A stretch of DNA of 64,000 nt from Hamadaea flava (GTDB lineage Bacteria > Actinomycetota > Actinomycetes > Mycobacteriales > Micromonosporaceae): the NCBI RefSeq assembly GCF_024172085.1, contig NZ_JAMZDZ010000001.1, positions 124,001-188,000 of the forward strand. The letters run 5' to 3'. Positions 1-7,017 of the stretch are shown in pieces. The position numbers were made by a program, and so were the translations under genes. Position 1 is the stretch's first letter, and every line of letters starts with the position of its first letter. The notes below the pieces were generated by a model. That model was not told the DNA's origin. It did not search any database and saw nothing but the letters and a program-made list of their open reading frames with translations.

Positions 1-1
1 C

Positions 2-193
2 GGAGCGTCCGGCGGGGCGGCGGGCGGCGGCTACTTCACCCCGCCGGTCGCACCCATGACCGGCGGAGCCGGCGCGGGCGGCGACGGACCGGGCGGCGGA
101 CGCGTACCGCACTGGCTCACCGAACCCGAGCCGGACGTGGTGTTCGGCGTACCGCTGCAGGCGGTCGCTCCGGTCATCGGAGCGGCCGGATGA
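2..193 (+). CDS. C-terminal part of a Gly/Pro-rich protein (5' end outside window)
   Basis: An open frame enters from the left edge and ends at TGA 191-193, giving 63 residues. The first part is Gly/Ala/Pro-rich (low complexity, GGYFTPPVAPMTGG) and the end reads VPHWLTEPEPDVVFG followed by APVIGAAG. A linker followed by a short acidic tail ending in a PxVIG-like sequence is the kind of C-terminus I associate with PPE/WXG100-like proteins near type VII secretion genes of actinomycetes, but this is a resemblance of a short tail only. No domain is visible, and the function cannot be assigned without the missing N-terminus. Confidence 0.6.
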   Translation, partial: GASGGAAGGGYFTPPVAPMTGGAGAGGDGPGGGRVPHWLTEPEPDVVFGVPLQAVAPVIGAAG

Positions 194-271
194 AAACACT
201 GAACCGGTTCCTCATCCACGCCCGCCCGGCGTGCGTACCACCACTAGGTGGGGCACGGGAGGGGAGCCGTC

Positions 272-1024
272 GTGAGCGTGGGGTGGTACCTGTACGCATT
301 CGTGGATCCGGCCGACGCGGGCGGGCTGGTGTTGCCGCCGGGGATCGACCGGACTCCGGTGCAGCTCGTCCGGGACGGCGCGTACGCGGCGGTGGCGTCC
401 GAGGTGGACACCGCGCCGTTCGACCTGACGCTGTCCGACGCCGACCTGACCGAGGACGGCTGGCTCGCGCACGCCGTGCGTACGCACGACCAGGTGGTCC
501 ACGCCGTGTTCAACCGGGCGCCGGTCCTGCCGATGCGTTTCGGCGGCCTGTACGCGACCCGAGCCGGGCTGGTCGGCCTGCTGCGGACCGAACACGCCTG
601 GCTCGTCGACGCCTTCGGCCGGATCCGCGAGGCGACCGAGTGGCACGTGCGGATCACCGAAGACCGGTTGTCCTCGGCGGAACCGGGCAAGGCGGCGGGC
701 GGGCCGGTCTGGCCGTGCCGACGCCGCCACGACCGGTCCACCTCGGACGAACTGTGGACCCGGATGCACGCCGACCTCGCCCCGCACGCCGTACGCAGTC
801 ACCAGCGCCCGGCTGCGATGGGGCGGGCATACCTGGTCCGGCGAGAGTCCGAACGCGCCTTCATCCGGGCCGCGGCCGGGCTCACCCGGCTGGTCACCGG
901 GCGGCGGCTGCGCATCGAGATCGTCGGGCCACTGCCGGCCTACCACTTCGTGGACGTGGACTCGCACCGGTTCGCGGGCTTCGCGGCCCGATCGGCGGTT
1001 GGCCGCGGGCGCACCGGCCGGTAG
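272..1024 (+). CDS. GvpF/GvpL-family gas vesicle protein
   Basis: This 250-residue protein starts MSVGWYLYAFVDP and carries VLPMRFGGLYAT mid-protein and GPLPAYHFVDVD near the C-terminus, the hallmarks of GvpL/GvpF proteins (N-terminal WYLYG/A-like strand, conserved PxRFG, C-terminal GPWPxYxF). In gas vesicle clusters GvpF/L are accessory proteins that bind the shell protein GvpA during assembly. GTG 272 is chosen because a GGGAGGGG ribosome site lies just upstream; an in-frame GTG at 248 has none. The family length is about 250 residues, so the protein looks complete. No gvpA, gvpN or other gvp gene is in the window to the right, so it is either the end of a cluster lying to the left or an orphan. 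The next gene begins 17 nt downstream. Confidence 0.85.
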   Translation: MSVGWYLYAFVDPADAGGLVLPPGIDRTPVQLVRDGAYAAVASEVDTAPFDLTLSDADLTEDGWLAHAVRTHDQVVHAVFNRAPVLPMRFGGLYATRAGLVGLLRTEHAWLVDAFGRIREATEWHVRITEDRLSSAEPGKAAGGPVWPCRRRHDRSTSDELWTRMHADLAPHAVRSHQRPAAMGRAYLVRRESERAFIRAAAGLTRLVTGRRLRIEIVGPLPAYHFVDVDSHRFAGFAARSAVGRGRTGR

Positions 1025-1040
1025 CCTCCGAGGAGTAGCC

Positions 1041-1991
1041 ATGGATGCACATGTCGCTGATCTTCTCGGGGCGTGGGCGCTCGACGCGTGTGACGGCGTC
1101 GAAGCGGCCGCGATCGAAGCGCACCTCACGCAGTGCGCCCCCTGTTCGGCAGAGGCGTGGAAGCTGCGCGCCGCATCGGCATGGCTGGGAATAGAGCACG
1201 TCATGGAACCACCACCCGGACTACGTGGACAGATCCTGGAACGGGCGCGCAGCCGTCGCCCACCCGTCCTGCTGCGCACCCTCGTCGAGGCGTACGCGAG
1301 CCAGGTCGCGCTGCTCGACCGGGCGCTGCGCGGGCTGAACCCCGCCGACTGGCGTACGCCCGATCCCCGGCACCACGACCTGGCCGGGCTGATGGTGCAC
1401 CTGACCCGCAACGACGCCATGCTCGCCACCGACCTCACGTTGCCGGTGACGAAGCTGCCGGAGCCGATCAGGTCCGGTGGGACGCCGGGCCCGGCCGTGC
1501 ACGAGGTCTGGCGCGCCCAGGCCGACTCGCTGGTCACCGGGCTCGCGTCCGGCGAGGACCTGGATCGCGACGTCTCCCTCGCCGGCCGGGACGGCCCCGG
1601 GCGCGGACCGCTGCGCGATGCCCTGGTGCAGCGCGCCTTCGAGACCTGGATCCACCTCGACGACATCAGCGCGCACGTCGGCCGCCGGCTGAGCCAGCCG
1701 CCGCCCGAGCAGGTCCGGCGGATCATCTCGCTGGCGGTCGGGCTGTTGCCGGGGGCGCTGGCCGCACACGGGGTGGACCAGCCGGGCGCCGGACGGCTCG
1801 TGCTCTCCGGACCCGCGGGCGGCGAATGGGAACTGCCGCTGGGGCCGTTAACCGTGCGGGCCGACGCCGTCACCTTCGCCCGGCTGGTCGCCAACCGGCG
1901 CTCGCCGGACACCGCGGCGTACGCGATCGAAGGCGACCGGCAGCTGGCCGGGTCGGTCCTGCGAGCGGCCGCCACCCTGGGATGTGATTGA
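1041..1991 (+). CDS. Anti-sigma factor: zinc-finger domain fused to a maleylpyruvate-isomerase-like (mycothiol/DinB) domain
   Basis: 316 residues. The N-terminus (about 1-60) has the anti-sigma zinc-finger pattern HLTQCAPC (H-x3-C-x2-C) after MDAHVADLLGAWALDA, typical of proteins that hold an ECF sigma factor inactive. From about residue 80 (LVEAYASQVALLDRAL, HDLAGLMVHLTRND, FETWIHLDDI) the protein resembles the metal-binding four-helix maleylpyruvate isomerase N domain of the DinB/mycothiol-transferase group. ATG 1041 follows AGGAG at 1031-1035. The stop overlaps the start region of the sigma factor gene, so the two are almost certainly co-translated. A thiol-linked sensor function is inference. 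Confidence 0.8.
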   Translation: MDAHVADLLGAWALDACDGVEAAAIEAHLTQCAPCSAEAWKLRAASAWLGIEHVMEPPPGLRGQILERARSRRPPVLLRTLVEAYASQVALLDRALRGLNPADWRTPDPRHHDLAGLMVHLTRNDAMLATDLTLPVTKLPEPIRSGGTPGPAVHEVWRAQADSLVTGLASGEDLDRDVSLAGRDGPGRGPLRDALVQRAFETWIHLDDISAHVGRRLSQPPPEQVRRIISLAVGLLPGALAAHGVDQPGAGRLVLSGPAGGEWELPLGPLTVRADAVTFARLVANRRSPDTAAYAIEGDRQLAGSVLRAAATLGCD

Positions 1992-1993
1992 GG

Positions 1994-2551
1994 GTGCGGA
2001 CGGGGGACTCGGACGCACGGTTGCACGAGCGCCTCGTCGGCGGCGACGACGACGCCCTGGCCGAGATCTACGACAGCTGGTCGGCCCTGGTCTTCTCGTT
2101 GGCCGTCCGGATCACCCGCGACCGGGCCGGCGCGCAGGACGTCACGCAGGACGTCTTCGTCCACCTCTGGGAGCGGCCGGGGGCCTACGACCCAGGGCGC
2201 GGCTCGCTGCGTACCTGGTTGTGCGTGACCACGCGGGGCCGGGCGCTGGACTGGATTCGGCGTACCGAGACGCGCCGCCGCTATCAGGCCGCGGCCGCCC
2301 CGCCGGAGGTCGCCGAGGCCGGGGTGGACGAGAGCATCCTCTGGCAGACCGAGGTCAAAGCGGTACGCGCGGCGGTGCAGGCATTGCCCGCCCCGCAGCG
2401 GGAGGCCGTCACGTTGGCGTACTTTCATGAGCGGACGTACCGCGAGGTCGCTCGTGACCTGAGCATTCCGGAGGGCACGGCCAAATCCCGGCTGCGCGTG
2501 GGACTCGCCCACCTCGCCGACCTGCTCAAAGCCGAGGGAATCATCGACTAA
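1994..2551 (+). CDS. ECF-family RNA polymerase sigma factor (sigma-70 regions 2 and 4)
   Basis: About 185 residues. Region 2 is at residues 15-85 (DALAEIYDSWSALVFSLAVR, AQDVTQDVFVHLW), with the YDPGRGSLRTWL segment typical of SigK/SigM-type group IV factors. Region 4 (ALPAPQREAVTLAYF, then TYREVARDLSIPEGTAKSRL) contains the helix-turn-helix that reads the -35 element. The start is GTG 1994, or TTG 1988 which overlaps the preceding TGA; no ATG is available. The anti-sigma gene lies directly upstream, the reverse of the more common sigma-first order. It likely controls its own operon under a stress signal sensed by the anti-sigma partner. Confidence 0.92.
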   Translation: MRTGDSDARLHERLVGGDDDALAEIYDSWSALVFSLAVRITRDRAGAQDVTQDVFVHLWERPGAYDPGRGSLRTWLCVTTRGRALDWIRRTETRRRYQAAAAPPEVAEAGVDESILWQTEVKAVRAAVQALPAPQREAVTLAYFHERTYREVARDLSIPEGTAKSRLRVGLAHLADLLKAEGIID

Positions 2552-2561
2552 CGTCCAGGTC

Positions 2562-3113
2562 ATGAGCAGCCCAGCCACGAGCAGCGGCCCGGACGGCGAG
2601 CCGAGCCCGGCCGACACCACCAACCTCGACCGCTACGGCAGCCCGCCGCTGGACTGGGCGCGGGCCCGGGACGCGCTCGCCGCCGTGCCCGGTCCGGAGA
2701 TCACCCATTTCCTCGGCACCGCCCGCCCCGACGGTACGCCGCACGCCGCCGGCGTCGGCGCGCAGTGGCTCGCCGGCGCGATGTACTTCACCAGCAGCCC
2801 CACCACCCGCAAGGCGCGCGACCTCGCCCGGAATCCGATGTGCACGATCTCGGCCCGGCTGCCCGGCATCGACGTCGTCCTCGAAGGAGTGGCCGCCCGG
2901 GTGACCGATCCGGAGACCCTGGAGCGGGTCGCCGAGGGCTACCGGGTCGGCGGCTGGCCGTGCGAAGTGGACGGCGACGCGCTCACCGCGGCGTACAGCG
3001 CGCCGAGCGCCGGGCCGCCGCCGTGGCACGTGTACCGGTTCACCATCCACACGGTCGTCGGGGTCGCGACCGCCGAGCCCTACGGCGCGACCCGGTGGCG
3101 CTTCGAACGCTGA
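2562..3113 (+). CDS. Pyridoxamine 5'-phosphate oxidase-family (FMN/F420-binding split barrel) protein
   Basis: 183 residues. The core THFLGTARPDGTPHAAGVGA, followed by MYFTSSPTTRKARDLARNPM and CTISARLPGIDVVLEG, is the PPOX/FDOR split-barrel pattern, in which the flavin or F420 phosphate is bound by the R/K-x-x-x-L-xx-NP segment. The C-terminal WHVYRFTIHTVVGVATAEP is the usual last strand. Actinomycetes carry many such proteins acting as F420H2- or FMN-dependent reductases or haem-degrading relatives; the cofactor is not decidable here. It follows the sigma factor by 10 nt and may be part of its operon. Confidence 0.85.
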   Translation: MSSPATSSGPDGEPSPADTTNLDRYGSPPLDWARARDALAAVPGPEITHFLGTARPDGTPHAAGVGAQWLAGAMYFTSSPTTRKARDLARNPMCTISARLPGIDVVLEGVAARVTDPETLERVAEGYRVGGWPCEVDGDALTAAYSAPSAGPPPWHVYRFTIHTVVGVATAEPYGATRWRFER

Positions 3114-3132
3114 TCAAGCCTCGAAATGCTGA

Positions 3133-3999
3133 TCACTGTGGAGACACGGCCAGCCCCTCGATGCCGGGCTGGAAGATCTCCCGGCCGAAGAAGGCCCACC
3201 AGTCGGTTCCCTGATCGATGGGACGGAAGTCGGCCCACCACTCGACCAGGGTCGTCGCCGTGCCCGGGATCTCGATGACCCGCATCGTCGCCCGGTAATC
3301 CTCGACGGCGTACGGGCTGCGGACGAACTCGTACGCGAGAGTCCGGTGCTGTTCGTCGAGCGCGACGAGCCGTTCCTCGATGACCGCCCCGTCGGCGGTA
3401 ACCAGATGGCGTACCCGTCCGGTGGAGTCCAGTGCGGACTTCGCGATCCGCGGATGCCACCCGGCGATGTCGCCGAACCGGGCGACGTCGCGCCACACGT
3501 CGGCGACCGGACGCGGGATGGTGCCGCTGGCGTACGAGCGGATGAGCGTGCCGGAGACCGGCGCGGCCGCCGGCAGCAGCCGGAAGTCGTCGTAGTGGAA
3601 GCCCGGCGCGACCACGCAGCTGACCAGGACCTCCTGGCCGCCGGCGGGCCGCGCGGCCTGCCAGACGCCGGCCGGGACCAGCAGCTGAGGCCGTTCGCCC
3701 GCGGCGATGTCCGGGCCGAGCCGCACGACGACCGGATGGGCCGGCTCATCGCCGTCGCCGCCGAAGATCAGCTCCAGTGGGCCGCCGCGATGCCAGAGCC
3801 ACAACTCGTCCGAGCGCACGGTGTGCCACCGGGACTCCTCGCCCGGCCGCAACAGGAAGTAGATCGCGCCCGAGGCCGCCCGGGGGCCCGGGTACCCCTC
3901 GGGCAGGAACTGCTGCGACGTCGTCCAGGTCTCGGCGAACCACCCGCCCTCCGGGTGCGGCTGCAGCCCGAGGACACGGGCGAGGTCCGGCTGAGTCAT
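3133..3999 (-). CDS. Cupin (DUF985-type) fused to SRPBCC polyketide-cyclase/START-like domain
   Basis: 288 residues. Residues 1-140 form a DUF985-type cupin: LGLQPHPEGGWFAETW, AIYFLLRPGEESRWHTVRSD, ELWLWHRGGPLELIF, VPAGVWQAARP. From about 150 to the end is a second fold: SGTIPRPVADVWRDVARF, GDIAGWHPRI, FVRSPYAVEDYRATMRV, TTLVEWWADF, the pattern of SRPBCC hydrophobic-ligand domains. The two are continuous in one frame with no stop between. Start ATG 3999 has AAGGAGA upstream; an earlier in-frame ATG has no such site. DUF985 proteins are sugar-epimerase-like cupins of unclear role, and SRPBCC domains bind hydrophobic ligands. The substrate is unknown. Confidence 0.85.
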   Translation of the reverse strand: MTQPDLARVLGLQPHPEGGWFAETWTTSQQFLPEGYPGPRAASGAIYFLLRPGEESRWHTVRSDELWLWHRGGPLELIFGGDGDEPAHPVVVRLGPDIAAGERPQLLVPAGVWQAARPAGGQEVLVSCVVAPGFHYDDFRLLPAAAPVSGTLIRSYASGTIPRPVADVWRDVARFGDIAGWHPRIAKSALDSTGRVRHLVTADGAVIEERLVALDEQHRTLAYEFVRSPYAVEDYRATMRVIEIPGTATTLVEWWADFRPIDQGTDWWAFFGREIFQPGIEGLAVSPQ

Positions 4000-4166
4000 C
4001 GAGGTCTCCTTCTCATCCGCACGTCCGGGCCAGCACATCACACGTCGTGATGCCGGGCGGGCGCGGCCGGCGAACTATTTCGCCGACGAGACGGGGATCG
4101 GTGCGACCAGTTCGATCCGACCATCTGCGACGGGCTGATCTCAGTGCGGTGACCAGGGGAGCGGAC

Positions 4167-4658
4167 CTACTGGAGCGGCTGGTACATCACGTGCAGGCCG
4201 ACCAGCCCGTGCCGCGGATGCCGGAACGCGTCCGGGACGGTGCCGATGATCTGGAAGCCCAGCGACTGCCACAGGTGGACGGCCGCCTCGTTGGTCTCGA
4301 CCACCGCGTTGAACTGCATGCCGTGATAGCCCTGCTCGCGCGCCCACGTCAGCGCGTACGCCCCGAGCGCCCGCCCGACGCCGCGCCCCTGCGCGGCCGG
4401 GTTCACCATGAAGCTGGCGGTCGAGATGTGCGCGCCGCGGGCCGGCCGGTTCGGCCCGAACTTCGCCGAGCCGAGCACCGTGCCGTCCTCGTCGACGGCC
4501 ACGACGGTCTGCGCGGGCGGCGTCTCCATCCACAGCGGACGCGCCGAGTCCGGTGTCAGATCCTCCGGGTACGCGTAGGTCTCCCCGGCGGCGACGATGT
4601 CGGAGAAGAACGGCCAGATCTGCGGCCAGTCGCCGGGGACGGCATCTCGAATGATCAC
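4167..4658 (-). CDS. GNAT-family N-acetyltransferase
   Basis: 163 residues starting MIIRDAVPGDWPQIWPFF. The acetyl-CoA pyrophosphate-binding motif A is clear: ASFMVNPAAQGRGVGRALG (Q/R-x-x-G-x-G/A), followed by motif B NAVVETNEAAVHLWQSLGF and the terminal strand YQPLQ. The layout matches the phosphinothricin-acetyltransferase-like subgroup (GETYAYPEDLT, then VVAVDEDGTVLGSAKF). The substrate cannot be read from sequence. It stands alone, divergent from the gene at 4700 and with about 170 nt of non-coding DNA before its left neighbour. Confidence 0.9.
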   Translation of the reverse strand: MIIRDAVPGDWPQIWPFFSDIVAAGETYAYPEDLTPDSARPLWMETPPAQTVVAVDEDGTVLGSAKFGPNRPARGAHISTASFMVNPAAQGRGVGRALGAYALTWAREQGYHGMQFNAVVETNEAAVHLWQSLGFQIIGTVPDAFRHPRHGLVGLHVMYQPLQ

Positions 4659-4699
4659 GGTCTGACATTACCGGGGCCGGAACCGATATCCTTCCGCGC

Positions 4700-5221
4700 A
4701 TGTTCGCGCGCTTGTTCGAGGGCGTACGCCGTTGGTATTGGCTGGCCGGCGGTGGCCTGATCCTGATCGTGATCGCTGCCTTCGTGCTCTGGCCGGGTGG
4801 TGAGGAGGAACCGCGGTCACGCCAGTACCGCGACGTCAGCGCCTGCCTGCTGACCGACTCGGCGGGGATCAACTCGGCGGAGGCGAAACCGGTGTGGGCG
4901 GGGATGCAGGACGCCTCGCTGAAGACGCTCGGCCAGGTCCGCTTCCTGTCCATCGCCGGGCCGCAGGACGTGACGAACGGGCGTACCTTCGTCAACACGC
5001 TGGTCCTGGGCAAGTGCGCGGTGATCGTCGCGGCCGGGAAGCTGCCGGTGGAGACGGTCAGCGCGGTGGCCCGGGAGAGCCCGAACCAGAAGTTCGTCAT
5101 CGTCGTCTCGAGCGGCTCGACGCCCGAGCCCGGCGTGGGCAACGTGTCGGTGGTCTCCGCCTCGGGCGACGACGCGACGCGTACCGCAGTGAGCAGCGCC
5201 GTCGCCGACTCCCTGAGTTAG
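4700..5221 (+). CDS. Membrane-anchored hypothetical protein with BMP-like (basic membrane protein) periplasmic-binding features
   Basis: 173 residues. One transmembrane helix at about 13-32 (WYWLAGGGLILIVIAAFVLW) is followed by an extracytoplasmic domain: VSACLLTDSAGINSAEAKPV, then SLKTLGQVRFLSIAGP, FVNTLVLGKCAVIVAAG and NQKFVIVVSSGS. The order of short strands and the CLLTDSAGIN start recall the first lobe of BMP-family nucleoside-binding proteins, truncated to one lobe; this is a weak resemblance. It converges with the MarR gene, and the two stop codons overlap by 4 nt. Confidence 0.7.
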   Translation: MFARLFEGVRRWYWLAGGGLILIVIAAFVLWPGGEEEPRSRQYRDVSACLLTDSAGINSAEAKPVWAGMQDASLKTLGQVRFLSIAGPQDVTNGRTFVNTLVLGKCAVIVAAGKLPVETVSAVARESPNQKFVIVVSSGSTPEPGVGNVSVVSASGDDATRTAVSSAVADSLS

Positions 5222-5640
5222 CTCTCGACCGTGGAGAGGGCGGTGACGATCTTCGTCAGTGCGCTCTCCAAGTGCGACAGTTCGGCCGGCGTCACCGCCG
5301 CGAGCGCCCGTGCCGCGATCTCTCGGCGGGCTTCGGCGATGGGCGCCTCGGCGGCCCGTGCCTTCGGGGTGAGGTAGAGCCGGACGAGCCGGCGATCGTC
5401 CGGGTCGCGGCGGCGTTCGAGCAGGCCCGCGGCCTCCATACGGGCGGCGGTGTTGACCACGGTCGGGGTGGCGACGTCGAGCCTGGTCGCGAGGTCGCCC
5501 GGGGTCAGCCCGTCGGTGTCCCAGAGCACTTCGAGGACCAGGTTCTGGCCGATGCGTACGCCGTGTTCCTGCATCGCGGCGTCGGTGGTGGTGCGCAGCA
5601 GCTTCTGGGCTCGGGTGAGCAGCCGGATCACGTCGGTCAC
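5218..5640 (-). CDS. MarR-family transcriptional regulator
   Basis: 140 residues with a GTG start. The winged helix-turn-helix runs over about 40-100: LTPGDLATRLDVATPTVVNT (recognition helix), MEAAGLLERRRDPDDRRLVR (wing with the DxRD/R signature), LTPKARA. Flanking helices at both ends form the dimer interface. It is divergent from the epimerase gene at 5689, and a perfect palindrome lies in the shared 48-nt region, so it most likely represses both itself and the epimerase until a small ligand binds. Confidence 0.92.
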   Translation of the reverse strand: MTDVIRLLTRAQKLLRTTTDAAMQEHGVRIGQNLVLEVLWDTDGLTPGDLATRLDVATPTVVNTAARMEAAGLLERRRDPDDRRLVRLYLTPKARAAEAPIAEARREIAARALAAVTPAELSHLESALTKIVTALSTVES

Positions 5641-5654
5641 CTGCTCAGTGTATG

Positions 5655-5674
5655 ATCGTTAGCAGGCTAACGAT
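5655..5674. promoter_or_regulatory. Perfect inverted-repeat operator between marR and epimerase genes
   Basis: ATCGTTAGC (5655-5663), 2-nt spacer AG, GCTAACGAT (5666-5674). Both 9-bp arms match exactly. The size and AT content are typical of MarR dimer sites, and its position 15 nt from the regulator start and 15 nt from the epimerase start would block both promoters. Confidence 0.8.
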
Positions 5675-5688
5675 TTGGAGCACCCCTC

Positions 5689-6555
5689 ATGATCCTGGTA
5701 ACCGGTGGCGGCGGCTTCCTCGGCACGCACGTCACTCAAGCGCTGCGTGATCTGGGCGAGGACGTGGTGATCGCGCAGCGGCGCGGACCGTCGCCCGTGG
5801 ACGTGACCGACCCGGCAAGTGTGCGCGAGCTGGGCCGACGCTTCCCGATCACCCGCGTCGTCCACCTCGCCGCCGCCGGCCTCGGCGACGGGTCCACTCT
5901 CGACAAGCTCTGGGCCGACACACTCGCGCTGTTCACCGTGCTGCGGGCGGCGTACGAGTGGAACGTCGAGCGCGTCGTGCTGGCGAGCAGTATCGGCGTC
6001 TACGCGGGCGTTACGCCCGACGACGGGTACTACCGCGAGGACGTCCCGCTGCCGGTCGCGAGCCCGCACGCCATCCCGGCCGCGAAGAAGATCATGGAGA
6101 CGGTGGCCGCGGTCCAGCGCGAGGTCCCGTCGGTCACGGCCCGCGTCGGCGCGATCTGGGGACCGCTCGGCCGGCCCGCGTCGCCCTTCTTCGCCGCGCC
6201 CCAGATGATTCACCAAGTCGTCCGCGGACAGCAGCCGGCCGCACCCGCGGACGACGCCATAGACATGTTGTACGCCAAGGACTGCGGCACCGCCGTGGCC
6301 CGCTTGGTCACCACCGCCGAACTGCGCCATTCGGCGTACAACATCGGCAGCGGCCGGGTGACCTCGAACCGGGAGCTGGCGGCGGCGATCACGCGCGTGG
6401 TGCCCGGAGCCCGGATCGCGCTGACGGACGGCGGCGAGACGCAGGCCGCGCTGGACGTGGCGCGACTGCGCGCGGACACCGGGTTCGAGCCCGAGTACGC
6501 CCTGGACCGCGCGGTGGCCGACTACGCCGCCTGGCTGGCCGACCACGAGAAGTGA
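5689..6555 (+). CDS. NAD-dependent epimerase/dehydratase-family protein (extended SDR fold)
   Basis: 288 residues. N-terminal nucleotide-binding motif VTGGGGFLGTHV (TGxxGxxG) and VVHLAAAGLGDGS follow the extended SDR pattern; SSIGVYAG supplies the active-site Ser region and YNIGSGRVTSNRELAAAI the C-terminal substrate part. At the place of the catalytic YxxxK the sequence reads A-I-P-A-A-K-K, so the usual Tyr appears to be Ile while Lys is kept. It may therefore be a binding or sensor protein, or use a different residue. GGAG lies 9 nt before ATG. Likely repressed by the divergent MarR. Confidence 0.85.
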   Translation: MILVTGGGGFLGTHVTQALRDLGEDVVIAQRRGPSPVDVTDPASVRELGRRFPITRVVHLAAAGLGDGSTLDKLWADTLALFTVLRAAYEWNVERVVLASSIGVYAGVTPDDGYYREDVPLPVASPHAIPAAKKIMETVAAVQREVPSVTARVGAIWGPLGRPASPFFAAPQMIHQVVRGQQPAAPADDAIDMLYAKDCGTAVARLVTTAELRHSAYNIGSGRVTSNRELAAAITRVVPGARIALTDGGETQAALDVARLRADTGFEPEYALDRAVADYAAWLADHEK

Positions 6556-6559
6556 GCGG

Positions 6560-6874
6560 TCAGGGGTGGCGGGGCCAGCCGTGGTCGAAGATCGGGTAGC
6601 GCTCGGCCGGGGTCGCCGACCCGTGGAACGTGGCGGCATCGGGGCTGCCCAGGTCGTCGTCGGTGTCGTCCTGCCACAGCGGCGACCATTCGATGCGGAA
6701 GGCCCGGTGCGCGCGCCGGGCGATCGCGTAGGCGATCTCCGGGATGTCGGCCTGGTCGAACTGGTCCTGGCGCAGCGAGAACTGGTCGTACAACTCGCAC
6801 GAGATGAGGTTGCGCAGCCGGGCGAGGTCGGCCGGCATGTCTTCGTCGAGATCCGGCGTGGTCATGCCCTTCAC
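6560..6874 (-). CDS. Small acidic hypothetical protein
   Basis: 104 residues if GTG 6874 is used; ATG 6865 is an alternative giving 101. The sequence (ADLARLRNLISCELYDQFSL, AIARRAHRAFRIEWSPLW, DDTDDDLGSPDAATF) is soluble, acidic and without membrane segments. Codon use is normal for this genome. I recognise no family. It converges with the epimerase gene 4 nt away. Confidence 0.6.
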   Translation of the reverse strand: MKGMTTPDLDEDMPADLARLRNLISCELYDQFSLRQDQFDQADIPEIAYAIARRAHRAFRIEWSPLWQDDTDDDLGSPDAATFHGSATPAERYPIFDHGWPRHP

Positions 6875-6941
6875 GGTCGGCCTGCCGTCGCGCTCCGGTC
6901 AAGCACGCGAGACTCTTCCCACAAGCCGTCTCCGGGCAAGG

Positions 6942-6963
6942 GACCCTGAGGAAGCTCAGGGTC
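6942..6963. promoter_or_regulatory. Short perfect hairpin in the dedA upstream region
   Basis: GACCCTGAG (6942-6950), loop GAAG, CTCAGGGTC (6955-6963): a perfect 9-bp stem closed by a 4-nt loop, 54 nt before the DedA start. No gene ends here (both flanking genes start here), so it is not an ordinary 3' terminator; it may be a leader attenuator, mRNA-stabilising stem or operator. Confidence 0.5.
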
Positions 6964-7017
6964 GGGACCGACCTTCGGCGGGGGCAGCGGCTCGCCAAGA
7001 TCCATAGCGTCGGTCGC

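Noticed and set aside
212-2623. Very long open frame on the minus strand across the gvp, anti-sigma and sigma genes
   Set aside because: It mirrors third-position GC of three well-supported plus-strand genes, has Arg/Pro/Gly-rich low-complexity content and no recognisable domain.
3103-3134. Direct repeat TCGAACGCTGATCA / TCGAAATGCTGATCA at the 3' ends of two convergent genes
   Set aside because: Short, imperfect and partly made of stop codons; no sign of an attachment site or mobile element around it.
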